From contig CANRCI010000014.1 of the NCBI GenBank assembly GCA_947629075.1, positions 1 through 21,235 of the forward strand: a stretch of 21,235 nt of DNA, read 5' to 3'. The notes beneath the pieces are model-generated. The model had not been told where the DNA came from. It ran no database searches and saw only the letters and a program-made list of their open reading frames with translations. A program made the position numbers and the translations under genes. Shown one piece after another: positions 7,585 through 16,570 of this stretch. Every line of letters begins with the position of its first letter. Position 1 is the stretch's first letter. The stretch comes from an uncultured Bacilli bacterium (GTDB taxonomy: Bacteria; Bacillota_I; Bacilli_A; RF39; UBA660).

Positions 7585-10191
7585 TTAATTTTTAACTAAA
7601 ATCCTATATATTACTTTGTATATCTCTGATACTAAGATAATCAATGTAGCGATGATAAATATGAATGTGATTGTCGATGTTTCTAATGTTGCAATACCTA
7701 GTAATTTTGCTAAGAATGGTATTTCAGTTACCACTAATTGTAAGAAGATTGATCCGACAATAGTGAATATTATCAATGGATTGTTGAGTAAGCTAGTAGT
7801 AAAAATGCTAGCTTTTTCACTACGACAATTTAAAACGTGTAAGTTTTGAATGAATACCATTAACATTAGAACTATACTCCTAGCGATAGTTATGTCACAA
7901 CCTTTATCCATTAACATTTTCCAACTGCCAAATACTATTGCAGCAATGGTGATACCAAAGATTGAAACTTCTAACATTAGATTTTTATTGAATAACGATT
8001 CTTTAGTACTTCTTGGCTTTTCTTTCATAATGTCTTTAGAAGTTCTTTCAAATGATAGAGATATATCTTGTAATCCATCAGTTACGAGGTTAATCCACAA
8101 CAATTGAATAGCAACGAGTGGCAATTCGTAACCAAATCCAACTGATAGCAAATAGAACAATACTTCAGCCATTCCACAGGATAACAGGAACAAAACAATT
8201 TTTCTGATGTTGGCATAAGCAATCCTTCCTTCTTCAATACCGGCGACAATCGATTTGAAATTATCATCGATTATGATCATTGAAGCAGTATCTTTGGCGA
8301 CGTCAGTTCCACTTCCCATGGCAATACCGATATTAGCTGATTTTAAAGCGGGAGCATCATTTACTCCATCACCAGTAACGGCGACGAATTCTCCCATTCT
8401 CTTGTACGATTCGACGATATGTAACTTATCAATCGGTGTAACTCGTGAGAACACTTTTTTATTTTTTATAAATTTATCGAAATACTTTTCTCCACGTTCA
8501 TAAGCTTCTTCGATTTCCATTCCAGTAACGACATCTTTAAAGTCTTGAGCTAACTTTAAATCTTTAGCAATCGCGAAAGCCGTAAGAGGATGATCACCAG
8601 TAATCATTACTACTTTAATACCAGCTGTATGACATTCTTTAATGGAATCTACCACTTCTTCACGGATTGGATCGATGAACGCAACTAATCCTAAAAATTC
8701 GAGATTTTTGATATCCTTTTCATTAGTTCCTTTTACTTCACCATCACAAACAGCAATTACACGGTATCCCTGTTTTGATAACTCTTCGTTTTGTTTGATA
8801 TATTTATTATTTTTTTCAGAGAACGACATGACTTTTTCTAGTGAACCCTTAACCGAACATCTTAGTTTTCCATTTTGTTCATAAAACACTGCTGAATATT
8901 GTTTTTCCGATTCATAAGGAATTATTTCTTTTTTTACTAAATCTTGATCAATCTTCATCTTTTCTTTTAAAACTAGAAAAGCCACATCGATCGAATCGCC
9001 ATGATAGTCGTTTTGATCGTTTTTTATCTCAAAATAAGCTTCATTATTTAAAGCAGCCAATTTAACGATTTGATGAGCTTTATCAACCATTTTTTCATTT
9101 TGATCATTAATTACTAGCTCACCTTTGACGTTGTAACCAGTTCCAGTTATATCGAATTCTGTTCCATCTCTTAAAACGATTTTTTTAGCGGTTTGTTCAT
9201 TTACTGTCAAAGTTCCCGTTTTATCACTGGCAATTACGGTACAACTACCTAGGGATTCGACAGAGTTTAATTTTTTGACAATAACATTTCTTTTACTCAT
9301 TCGATTAGAAGCGATTGTTAGTGCCATTGTGAGAGCAAGTGGAAGTCCTTCGGGCATAGCTGATACCGCCAGTGCCACCACTGATAAAAACACTTTATCT
9401 ATTTGATAACCCTTTGCTAGAAGAAGTCCTCCAGATATAATAGCGATTATCAATATAATGATACTTATCTGTTTAGAAAACCTATCCATACGAATAGTAA
9501 GTGGTGATTTTTCTTCTTTAGTTTCCGCTACTTTAGTTGCTATTTCCCCGATTTCCGTATTTACTCCAGTGGCTGTAACAACAGCTAGAGCACGACCAGT
9601 CATCACACTAGTACCGGCATAGACCATGTTGATGCGCTCGGCTAGAGGAGTTTTTTCTTTCAATATTTCATTTCTTTTAGTTACTGCTACACTTTCACCT
9701 GTTAACACCGATTCATCTACCTGAAGATTATTACTTTCCATAATTCTAGCATCAGCACTTATTTTGGTACCACTATCCAGTACTAAAATATCACCTTTAA
9801 CGACATTCTCCGAATCTATTTCTACTTCTTTGCCATCTCGCAAAACTTTAGCTTTAACCTTTAACATTTTCGATAAAGCTTCAGCTGATTTTAAGGCTTT
9901 GTTTTCTTCATAAGTTCCCATTGTTACATCTACTAAAATGATAAAAGTTATGACTAATGCATCGACAACTTCACCAATTAAAAAAGAGATAATTACAGTG
10001 ATTACTAATATTATTTCGATAGGTGAGTTGAATTCCCCTAGAAATATCTTTAAAATGCTATCGCGTTTTTTACTCGGTAAAACATTTTTACCATCGCGTT
10101 CAAGAACCTTTTTGGCCTCTTTAGAAGTCAATCCTTTTTTATTAGTATTTAACTCTTTAACTATTTCATCTATTTCTTTTGTATAAAACAT
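7585..10191 (-). CDS. P-type cation-transporting ATPase, probably Ca2+
   Basis: 868-aa P2-type ATPase, an ATP-driven membrane pump most likely exporting Ca2+. Order: N-terminal cation-ATPase domain (1-50), M1-M2, actuator loop with TGES (164-167), M4 with PEGLP (280-284), phosphorylation site DKTGT (323-327), nucleotide-binding KGS (448-450), TGDHP (531-535), hinge TGDGVNDAP (606-614), M5-M10. Compared with SERCA, site II ligands are kept (E281 for E309; N701 and D705 for N796 and D800). In M5, N768 is replaced by G673 while E771 is kept as E676, so site I looks incomplete. Start is ATG with AAGGTGA upstream. Mg2+ or mixed cation transport cannot be excluded. It is a stand-alone unit, separated from the upstream fem gene by a terminator. 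Confidence 0.93.
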   Translation of the reverse strand: MFYTKEIDEIVKELNTNKKGLTSKEAKKVLERDGKNVLPSKKRDSILKIFLGEFNSPIEIILVITVIISFLIGEVVDALVITFIILVDVTMGTYEENKALKSAEALSKMLKVKAKVLRDGKEVEIDSENVVKGDILVLDSGTKISADARIMESNNLQVDESVLTGESVAVTKRNEILKEKTPLAERINMVYAGTSVMTGRALAVVTATGVNTEIGEIATKVAETKEEKSPLTIRMDRFSKQISIIILIIAIISGGLLLAKGYQIDKVFLSVVALAVSAMPEGLPLALTMALTIASNRMSKRNVIVKKLNSVESLGSCTVIASDKTGTLTVNEQTAKKIVLRDGTEFDITGTGYNVKGELVINDQNEKMVDKAHQIVKLAALNNEAYFEIKNDQNDYHGDSIDVAFLVLKEKMKIDQDLVKKEIIPYESEKQYSAVFYEQNGKLRCSVKGSLEKVMSFSEKNNKYIKQNEELSKQGYRVIAVCDGEVKGTNEKDIKNLEFLGLVAFIDPIREEVVDSIKECHTAGIKVVMITGDHPLTAFAIAKDLKLAQDFKDVVTGMEIEEAYERGEKYFDKFIKNKKVFSRVTPIDKLHIVESYKRMGEFVAVTGDGVNDAPALKSANIGIAMGSGTDVAKDTASMIIIDDNFKSIVAGIEEGRIAYANIRKIVLFLLSCGMAEVLFYLLSVGFGYELPLVAIQLLWINLVTDGLQDISLSFERTSKDIMKEKPRSTKESLFNKNLMLEVSIFGITIAAIVFGSWKMLMDKGCDITIARSIVLMLMVFIQNLHVLNCRSEKASIFTTSLLNNPLIIFTIVGSIFLQLVVTEIPFLAKLLGIATLETSTITFIFIIATLIILVSEIYKVIYRILVKN

Positions 10192-10208
10192 ATCATCACC
10201 TTATTCTA

Positions 10209-10214
10209 ATTGTA
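10209..10214 (-). promoter_or_regulatory. Candidate -10 for the ATPase gene
   Basis: Minus-strand TACAAT lies about 17 bp ahead of the ATG at 10191 and just downstream of the terminator of the preceding gene. No good -35 is visible. The leader would be only about ten bases. Confidence 0.35.
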
Positions 10215-10234
10215 ACATATTATCATGCCAAAAT

Positions 10235-10260
10235 AAAAAATAGTTATTAAACTATTTTTT
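10235..10260 (-). terminator. Terminator of the FemX-like gene
   Basis: Perfect 11-bp stem AAAAAATAGTT/AACTATTTTTT with a 4-nt loop; it includes the TAG stop codon at 10252-10254 and continues into ATTTT on the minus strand. Confidence 0.8.
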
Positions 10261-11490
10261 AGAACCAATACTTCGATATAGGGAATACATTGGATTATTA
10301 ACTATTAGATTGAATTCCCCTATATACTCAACTGGATAAGAATTATATCCCAATTTCATTTCATTTAATCCTTTGAATTTATTATCCTTATCAAATTTAC
10401 CACTGATGGCGTTTAAATTAAATGTTTTAATATTACTCTCAGCATATTTTTCAATTATTTTCCATTTGGTTAAATAGTTAGAACACAAATTTTTATATTG
10501 GGCATCAAAACCTTCCGCGATTAGAAAAATTTTATCCATATATTTTAAAGTGATTGTAGCACCGACAACAATACCTTCGGGATAATTCTTAAGTAGATCA
10601 GTTGCGATTACTAGATATTTTTTATAGGCACTTAAAAGTTTGTCAGATTCCATCTTTTTATTTAGAACGCTACTCATATCTTTACCTTTATAACCATTAG
10701 ATTGGATTATATTCGTTAGATAGTCGTTTATTTCCATTTCGCGTTCATACAGACTCTTACTATTTTGAACATAGGTAGCTGTGTTTAATTTAGCATAGTA
10801 TATTTCGACATCATCACCAAACTGTTTTTGCATTTCTTCATAGTATTTTAAAGTAAAGTTTTCTTTACTCTTAATAAGCGGAAAAATCTTTTCGAATTCG
10901 TGTTTATTATCTTTATAGACAGTTAATCCGTATTTAGTTGCTTTTCTAAGTTTATTTCTAGTCTGTTTACTAAGATTTTTGAATAACTCTTGGGGTGATT
11001 TATCTATTCTTACTTCGGCTTCAAAACGAGGTTTTACTGCTTCGAAGTAGACATTGAAACCACAGTGATGAAAACCACTTTGTTTAAGTGTCTCTAAAAC
11101 ATTATCAAGTTGAGCATTTTTAGATATTACATTTCCTTTTTTATCACGATAACTACAAATTATTTGAGGATCCATTTTAAGTATTAAAAAATGTTCTTTA
11201 AACAAAGTGTTTTTTAACTCTTTAACAACCTCGATTACTAAAGGTCGATTGGTATAGTCGATAATTATTCCTCGGGGAGCATAACCATGTTTAAATCCCA
11301 TGAACACAGGTTTGCTGAGAATTAGTGTTACCCCGATTAGAGAGCCATTATTTTCAAAACCATAATACTCATCTTTAAGTCCAAACTTAGACATCAAAGT
11401 ACCATACTTGGAGGTCTGATAGTAATTGCGATAAGGACAGTTAGATGCAAAACGATCAAAAATTTCTTTTCTAATCTTAATTACTCTCAT
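10252..11490 (-). CDS. FemABX-family peptidoglycan bridge aminoacyltransferase
   Basis: 412-aa protein of the FemABX family, which uses aminoacyl-tRNA to add bridge amino acids to the lipid-linked peptidoglycan precursor on the cytoplasmic face of the membrane. Two GNAT-like lobes are visible: an N-terminal one (about 1-165) with the RNKLRKATKYGL turn (178-189) closing the core, and a second after a charged helical arm (about 240-300) of the type FemA/FemX use to bind tRNA. The C-terminal signature GFDAQYKNLCSNYLTKWKII (327-346) and GLNEMKLGYNS is followed by YIGEFNLIVNNPMYSLY, typical of the family. Start ATG with GGAGG 6 nt upstream and an extended -10 promoter. It is divergent from murD, another wall gene. 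Which residue it adds (Ala, Gly or Ser) cannot be read from the sequence. Confidence 0.9.
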   Translation of the reverse strand: MRVIKIRKEIFDRFASNCPYRNYYQTSKYGTLMSKFGLKDEYYGFENNGSLIGVTLILSKPVFMGFKHGYAPRGIIIDYTNRPLVIEVVKELKNTLFKEHFLILKMDPQIICSYRDKKGNVISKNAQLDNVLETLKQSGFHHCGFNVYFEAVKPRFEAEVRIDKSPQELFKNLSKQTRNKLRKATKYGLTVYKDNKHEFEKIFPLIKSKENFTLKYYEEMQKQFGDDVEIYYAKLNTATYVQNSKSLYEREMEINDYLTNIIQSNGYKGKDMSSVLNKKMESDKLLSAYKKYLVIATDLLKNYPEGIVVGATITLKYMDKIFLIAEGFDAQYKNLCSNYLTKWKIIEKYAESNIKTFNLNAISGKFDKDNKFKGLNEMKLGYNSYPVEYIGEFNLIVNNPMYSLYRSIGSKK

Positions 11491-11516
11491 ATTAACCTCC
11501 TTTTTAAACTAACTTG

Positions 11517-11545
11517 ATTATAACATATATATATTTCTTTTTAAA
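11517..11545 (-). promoter_or_regulatory. Promoter of the FemX-like gene
   Basis: Minus strand: TTTAAA (11540-11545), 17-nt spacer, perfect TATAAT (11517-11522) preceded by TGT, an extended -10. Between the box and the start lies the strong AAAGGAGG ribosome site. Confidence 0.65.
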
Positions 11546-11564
11546 TAATATTTTATACTCTTTA

Positions 11565-11593
11565 TTCTCAATTTTCTTTTTATGTAGTATACT
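11565..11593 (+). promoter_or_regulatory. Promoter of murD
   Basis: TTCTCA (11565-11570), 17-nt spacer, TATACT (11588-11593). Transcription would begin near 11600, immediately before the GGAG ribosome site at 11601-11604, which supports the GTG start at 11613 and rules out a longer protein. Confidence 0.6.
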
Positions 11594-11612
11594 TTTTATA
11601 GGAGTTGATAAT

Positions 11613-12953
11613 GTGTTTAAAGATAAAAAAATTCTTATTTTAGGATTTGCAAGAAGTGGTTATGAAGCAGCAAAATTTTTATCAAAACGTGGTAATAAAG
11701 TTATTTTAAATGATATGAAGAAAGAACAGGATGAGGATAAGCTTAAAGAATTAGAAGACTTAGGAGTAGAAATTGTTCTAGGAAGTCATCCTGATGATTT
11801 ATTGGATGAGAGTTTTGATTACTTGATTAAGAATCCGGGTGTTCCAATCGATCACAAATATGTCCTTAAGGCAAGAGACTTAAATATTGAAGTAATTAAT
11901 GAAGTAGAAATGGCCTATCGTCTATTGCCAGAGGGAGTTAAGCTCATTGGCATTACGGGAACTAATGGAAAGACCACGACAACAACTTTGATATATGAAT
12001 TTTTAAAAGCTGACGGTAAAAGTGTTCACCTAGCTGGTAACATCGGTTTTCCCCTATGTAGTTTTCTAGATAAATTGAAAAGTGGCGATATCATCGTTAT
12101 GGAAACATCTTGTCAACAATTAGAAAATTTGGAACAATTCAAACCCGATGTAGCTGTGATGACTAATATCAGTGAAGCTCATCTAGAGTTTATGAAAACA
12201 TATGAGCATTATACTTATGTAAAAAGTAAGATATTTAAAAATCAGACTAAAGACGATGTAGCAATTCTAAATTTGGATAATGCTGAAGTACAAAGAATCA
12301 CTAAAGATATTAAAGCTAGTACTAAATACTTTTCTAGTAGTAATGAAATAAACGGTAGTTATATCAAAGATAATAAAATATACTACTATGATGAAATGAT
12401 TGTCGATATTAAAGATATTAAACTTCGTGGTAAGCACAACTATGAAAATATTATGGCAGCGATTATGGCTTGTAAAGAGTTTGGGATTAACAATGACGCA
12501 ATTAATAAAGTGCTAAAAGATTTTGGGGGAGTAGAACATCGTTTGGAATATGTCTGTGAACATGATGGTAGAGTGTTCTATAACGATACGGAAGCTACTA
12601 ATATTAAGTGTACCCAAATCGCGCTTAGTGCTTTTTCAGAAGATACGATAATTTTTCTCGGTGGTCTAGAACGCGGTCAAAACTTCAATGAATTGAGTGA
12701 TTATGTCGAACATGTCAAAGCGATTATTGCCATTGGTGAATGCCGCTTGAGAGTCGTTGAATTTGGTAACAATATGAATATACCTACTTACGAATTTGAA
12801 CATTTAAAAGATGGTTTTGGTAAAGCCTATGAATTATCTAAACCGGGAGATGTCATTCTATTAAGTCCAGCTAGTGCCTCTTGGGATCAGTATAAAGAAT
12901 GTGAAGAACGCGGACGTGAGTTTAAAGAATTAGCTCTAGCTCTTGAAAAATAA
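11613..12953 (+). CDS. murD: UDP-N-acetylmuramoyl-L-alanine--D-glutamate ligase
   Basis: MurD adds D-Glu to UDP-MurNAc-L-Ala in cytoplasmic peptidoglycan synthesis. Seen: Rossmann start KKILILGFARSGYEAA, central ATP site GITGTNGKTTTTT (P-loop at 116-122), NISEAHLEF with the Mur-ligase His, YVKSKIF carrying the likely carbamylated Lys, and GGVEHRLE. Reading frame is open upstream to 11514, but those 33 codons encode a false hydrophobic stretch containing the promoter. GTG at 11613 with GGAG 8 nt ahead gives 446 aa, the family length. Oddity: the substrate-site motif usually reading DSKATN is DTEATN here, with Glu327 (12591-12593) in place of the Lys equivalent to E. coli K319. It is divergent from the FemX-like wall gene. 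Confidence 0.95.
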   Translation: MFKDKKILILGFARSGYEAAKFLSKRGNKVILNDMKKEQDEDKLKELEDLGVEIVLGSHPDDLLDESFDYLIKNPGVPIDHKYVLKARDLNIEVINEVEMAYRLLPEGVKLIGITGTNGKTTTTTLIYEFLKADGKSVHLAGNIGFPLCSFLDKLKSGDIIVMETSCQQLENLEQFKPDVAVMTNISEAHLEFMKTYEHYTYVKSKIFKNQTKDDVAILNLDNAEVQRITKDIKASTKYFSSSNEINGSYIKDNKIYYYDEMIVDIKDIKLRGKHNYENIMAAIMACKEFGINNDAINKVLKDFGGVEHRLEYVCEHDGRVFYNDTEATNIKCTQIALSAFSEDTIIFLGGLERGQNFNELSDYVEHVKAIIAIGECRLRVVEFGNNMNIPTYEFEHLKDGFGKAYELSKPGDVILLSPASASWDQYKECEERGREFKELALALEK

Positions 12954-12961
12954 AGATATAG

Positions 12962-12990
12962 TTGCAATTTATGAATTTTTGTGGTAAATT
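12962..12990 (+). promoter_or_regulatory. Promoter of secG
   Basis: TTGCAA (12962-12967), 17-nt spacer, TAAATT (12985-12990) preceded by TGTGG, an extended -10. The TTTGTGG just before the -10 is identical to that before the ssrA -10 box. Confidence 0.6.
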
Positions 12991-13017
12991 ATAACAAGTG
13001 ATGAGGAGTTGAGATAA

Positions 13018-13233
13018 ATGAAGACTTTTTTACTAATTATATCGTTACTATTGATCGCAATAGTTTTATTACAGAGTAACAAAGCTGAAAGTGCTTCACA
13101 AATTATAACGGGTGGTAATTCAGATTTGTTTTCTAATCGTAAAGAAAGAGGAATTGAACTATTAATCAGTCGTCTTACTATGACTTTAGGACTTACCTTC
13201 TTCTTGGTTAGTGTAATAATGGAATTTATCTAA
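13018..13233 (+). CDS. secG: Preprotein translocase subunit SecG
   Basis: 71-aa small membrane protein of the SecYEG channel that helps protein export. It shows the SecG plan: first membrane helix (about 2-19) ending in VLLQSNKAES, a short polar loop with the ITGGNSDLF segment (typically SGG..LFG), RKERGIELLISRLT, and a second helix (about 52-70). Ribosome site GAGGAG lies 9 nt ahead of the ATG. It is followed by a clear terminator, so it is monocistronic. secG upstream of rnr and smpB is a known order in Firmicutes, which supports the call. Confidence 0.95.
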   Translation: MKTFLLIISLLLIAIVLLQSNKAESASQIITGGNSDLFSNRKERGIELLISRLTMTLGLTFFLVSVIMEFI

Positions 13234-13240
13234 TTATGTC

Positions 13241-13265
13241 AAAGGACTATTGTTAGTCCTTTTTC
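13241..13265 (+). terminator. secG terminator
   Basis: 9-bp perfect stem AAAGGACTA/TAGTCCTTT (13241-13249, 13254-13262), TTGT loop, followed by more T. Confidence 0.88.
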
Positions 13266-13282
13266 TATTGCTTAATTTATTG

Positions 13283-13288
13283 TATAAT
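13283..13288 (+). promoter_or_regulatory. -10 box of the rnr-capA-smpB operon
   Basis: Perfect TATAAT about 20 nt ahead of the rnr start; at 17-nt spacing the -35 position falls in the T run of the secG terminator and is poor. Confidence 0.5.
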
Positions 13289-13308
13289 TACTATAGTAGA
13301 GGTGACTT

Positions 13309-15408
13309 ATGAGAGATAGAATTCTAGAGTTATTAAAATCAAGTGATAAAGCTTTGAGCATTGAAGAAATCGATTCGAAATTAGGAATTGACGATGTCGA
13401 AGAGACTCGTGAGTTTTTTAAAGCAATCGAAGAGTTAGAAAATGAAGCTTTAATATATTGTTCTAATAAACATAGGTATATGTTATTTGGTGATGGGCCA
13501 CTAAAAAAGGGAGTATTACACGTTAATAAAAAAGGATATGGATTCGTCGACATTGCCGATAGTGATGAAGATATCTATATTGGAAAAGACAATATGAATA
13601 ATGCTCTTCATAATGATGAGGTAGTAGTAGAAGTTACTAAATCAAAAGATGATGGCCGTATGGAAGGAAGAATTGTCAAAGTAACTAAAAGAAACTTATC
13701 CACAGTAGTTGGGGAATTCTTTTCAAAGAGAAGTGGTGGTTATGTAATACCTGATGATAAAAAGTTAAAAATTGAAGTAGAAATTCCTAAGAATAGAACT
13801 AGTGGAGCAGTAGATGGTCACAAAGTAGTAGTGAGTATTGATAAGTTGATCAATAAAGGAAAATATAGTGGAGAAGTAATAAATATCTTAGGACACAAAA
13901 ATGATCCGGGCGTAGATATTTTATCGATTGTCTCAAAATATGAAATAAAGTCAGAATTCAGCGATGAAGTTATTGAACAATTGGATAGTATTCCCGAAGA
14001 AGTAAGTTCTAAAGATAAAGTTGGACGTCGTGATTTAACGGATGAAGTAATATTTACTATCGATGGTGATGATACTAAAGATATCGATGATGCCATATCG
14101 ATTAAGAAACTAGATGATGGTTACGAATTGGGAGTCCATATTGCCGATGTAAGTTATTACGTTACTGAGGGGTCACCTTTGGATCAAGAAGCGATGGAAC
14201 GCGGTACTAGTGTCTACTTAGTAGATAGAGTAATACCGATGTTACCGCATAAATTATCTAATGGAATTTGTTCACTTAACCCCGATGTTGAACGTCTAGC
14301 AATATCTTGTGTCATGAAAGTAAACAACCAAGGAGAGACAGTTGATTATGAGATCTTTGAAAGTGTAATCAAATCTCGTAAACAGATGACTTATAAAAAT
14401 GTTAATAAGATAATTGAACAAAATGAAATAGTTGAAGGTTATGAAGAATTTGTCGATGATTTAAAATTGATGGATGAACTATCACAGATCATTAGAGAAA
14501 ATAAAATAAAACGTGGATACTTAGACTTTGGAGTAGATGAAGCTAAAATTTTAGTCGATGAAAATTGTCATCCAACCGAAATAGTTTTAAGAGAACGTGG
14601 TCGTGGTGAAAATATGATTGAAGACTTTATGATTCAAGCCAATGAGTGTGTGGCAACGCATGTATTCTATATGAACCTTCCATTTATTTACCGTGTTCAC
14701 GAATATCCCAAAGAAGAAAAAATTAAAAATTTCTTAAGTTTTCTATCAACTTTAGGATATACTTTAAATGGTAATATTAAAGGAACTAATCCCAAAGCTA
14801 TTCAGGAATTATTGGAGTTTTTAAAAACTAAAAAAGAGTTCCCAATTCTTTCAAATTTACTACTTAGAAATATGCAGAAAGCAATATATTTACCACAAAA
14901 TCTAGGACACTATGGACTTGCTAGTAAGTGTTATACGCATTTTACTTCACCGATAAGAAGATATCCCGATACTACAGTTCATCGTCTTCTTAGAACTTAT
15001 TTATTCGACAAAGATTTATCACAAGAGACAATTAGACATTGGGAAGAAAAACTTATCATGGTCAGTGATCACTCTTCTGAACGTGAAAGAGCATCAGTTG
15101 ATTGTGAAAGAGAAGTAGAAGATATGAAAATGGCTGAATATATGGAAGATCACATCGGAGAACAGTTTGAAGGAATGATATCTGGAGTCCAGAATTTCGG
15201 TATTTTTATCCAGTTAGATAATTTAGTTGAAGGTCTAGTAAGATTTGATGAAATGAACGATTTTTTCCATTATGACGAAACGACACAAACTATTACTGGG
15301 GAAAAGAGCAAAGTTAAATATTCATTAGGGGATAAAGTTTTAATTAAAGTTGTAAGAGCATCTAAAGAGGAGAAGGAAATCGATTTTGAAATAGTAAAAA
15401 AACTATAG
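13309..15408 (+). CDS. rnr: Ribonuclease R
   Basis: 699-aa 3'-to-5' exoribonuclease of the RNB family, which digests structured RNA and, with tmRNA-SmpB, the defective messages of stalled ribosomes. Order: N-terminal winged-helix (1-60), cold-shock-like domains (from about 65, KKGVLHVNKKGYGFVDI), RNB catalytic core with the Mg2+-binding Asp cluster DGDDTKDIDD (D252, D258, D260, D261), HFTSPIRRYPD in the late core, and a C-terminal S1 domain (about 615-697). The protein ends at EIVKKL right after S1, lacking the long Lys-rich tail of many RNase R proteins. GAGGTG lies 6 nt ahead of the ATG. It is the first gene of an operon with the CapA-like gene (8 nt gap) and smpB. Confidence 0.97.
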   Translation: MRDRILELLKSSDKALSIEEIDSKLGIDDVEETREFFKAIEELENEALIYCSNKHRYMLFGDGPLKKGVLHVNKKGYGFVDIADSDEDIYIGKDNMNNALHNDEVVVEVTKSKDDGRMEGRIVKVTKRNLSTVVGEFFSKRSGGYVIPDDKKLKIEVEIPKNRTSGAVDGHKVVVSIDKLINKGKYSGEVINILGHKNDPGVDILSIVSKYEIKSEFSDEVIEQLDSIPEEVSSKDKVGRRDLTDEVIFTIDGDDTKDIDDAISIKKLDDGYELGVHIADVSYYVTEGSPLDQEAMERGTSVYLVDRVIPMLPHKLSNGICSLNPDVERLAISCVMKVNNQGETVDYEIFESVIKSRKQMTYKNVNKIIEQNEIVEGYEEFVDDLKLMDELSQIIRENKIKRGYLDFGVDEAKILVDENCHPTEIVLRERGRGENMIEDFMIQANECVATHVFYMNLPFIYRVHEYPKEEKIKNFLSFLSTLGYTLNGNIKGTNPKAIQELLEFLKTKKEFPILSNLLLRNMQKAIYLPQNLGHYGLASKCYTHFTSPIRRYPDTTVHRLLRTYLFDKDLSQETIRHWEEKLIMVSDHSSERERASVDCEREVEDMKMAEYMEDHIGEQFEGMISGVQNFGIFIQLDNLVEGLVRFDEMNDFFHYDETTQTITGEKSKVKYSLGDKVLIKVVRASKEEKEIDFEIVKKL

Positions 15409-15416
15409 GGGGAATA

Positions 15417-16562
15417 ATGATTTCTAGAAGTAGAAAAACATTTTATATATTGTTTTGTTTAGCTGTGATATCTGTTCTTTTAGTACTTTTAGATACCGTA
15501 GTTTTTTCTGGTGGAATAGATGAGGTCGATAAGACTAAAGGAACAGAGGATAGTTTAAAAATAGATGAAGAACAAGAACCTATAAAAGAAAAGAAGCTAT
15601 CACTAATTATGGGAGGAGACGCTCTTATTCACAGTGCTGTATATGAGGATGCTAAAGAGGGTAGCGGTTACAACTTCAATAAAATGTTAGATAAAATTAA
15701 ACCGATAGTAAAGAGTTACGATTTAGCATTTTACAATCAAGAAACGATACTTGGTGGTGAAGAATTGGGCCTTTCTACTTATCCGTGTTTCAATTCTCCT
15801 TATGAAGTAGGAGATGCCTTTTTAGATTCCGGATTTAATATAGTGAGTCTTGCTAATAACCATACTTTGGATCGTGGTAGTAAGGCTATTATCAATTCCC
15901 GTAATTATTGGAATGATAAAGATGTCATCGTAAATGGTAGTGCAACTTCACTTGATGAGCGAAATAATATTGTCATAAAAGAGGTTAATGGTATAAAATA
16001 TACCATGTTGGCTTATACTACAACTACTAATGGCATCAAAAGAAAACAAGAGGAGTATGTCAACATCTATTCTCCTGAAGTAGTAAAGAAGGATATTGAA
16101 CAAGTCCGTGATAAAGTCGATCTGTTATTGGTTTCGATGCATTGGGGTATAGAATACAACAATGGTGTTTCTAATAAGCAAAAAGAAATAGCTAACTTCT
16201 TGGCAGATAACGGAGTAGATATTGTCATTGGTACTCATCCCCATGTAGTTGAACCAGTCGAATTTATCGATAAAACACTAGTTATTTATTCATTGGGTAA
16301 CCTCATTTCAGCTCAAAGAGGAATTAACAAATTAAGTGGTATGCTATTCTCGGTAGATATTACTAAAGAAGATAGTGGTATAGTAATAACTAATCCTAAA
16401 GCTCAATTTATCTATACTTATTCTTCAGGTAATCCGAGAAGCAATTTTAAAGTTTATCCGTATACTGAATTAGATGAAAATATTTTACCAGATTATAAAA
16501 AGTATTATGCAGAACTGGTAAATAGAGTTAGAACTTATGATTCAGCTATTGCGGTAGAATAG
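15417..16562 (+). CDS. CapA-family (PGA_cap) metallophosphatase-like protein, membrane-anchored
   Basis: 381-aa protein with a single N-terminal membrane anchor (about 9-30), a charged linker, and an extracytoplasmic PGA_cap domain. Motifs of the calcineurin-like fold: GGD (66-68), NQE (107-109), ANNHTLDRG (146-154), MHWGIEY (241-247), GTHPHVVEP (272-280), then SLGNL. In Bacillus, CapA takes part in poly-gamma-glutamate capsule synthesis and anchoring, but no capB or capC is seen here, so substrate is unknown; many such solitary proteins exist in Firmicutes. Its ribosome site is the G run overlapping the rnr stop. Sitting between rnr and smpB it must be cotranscribed with them, an odd partner for RNA-quality-control genes. 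Confidence 0.9.
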   Translation: MISRSRKTFYILFCLAVISVLLVLLDTVVFSGGIDEVDKTKGTEDSLKIDEEQEPIKEKKLSLIMGGDALIHSAVYEDAKEGSGYNFNKMLDKIKPIVKSYDLAFYNQETILGGEELGLSTYPCFNSPYEVGDAFLDSGFNIVSLANNHTLDRGSKAIINSRNYWNDKDVIVNGSATSLDERNNIVIKEVNGIKYTMLAYTTTTNGIKRKQEEYVNIYSPEVVKKDIEQVRDKVDLLLVSMHWGIEYNNGVSNKQKEIANFLADNGVDIVIGTHPHVVEPVEFIDKTLVIYSLGNLISAQRGINKLSGMLFSVDITKEDSGIVITNPKAQFIYTYSSGNPRSNFKVYPYTELDENILPDYKKYYAELVNRVRTYDSAIAVE

Positions 16563-16570
16563 GGGTATTT

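Noticed and set aside
7616..10186. Plus-strand open frames across the ATPase gene (for example 7850-8107, 8255-8503, 9938-10186)
   Set aside because: They are antisense shadows of a full-length motif-rich protein, without ribosome sites or recognisable sequence.
11514..11612. N-terminal membrane-segment extension of MurD from the ATG at 11514
   Set aside because: These codons contain the murD -35 and -10 boxes, have no ribosome site, and would add 33 residues absent from MurD; GTG at 11613 has GGAG at correct spacing.
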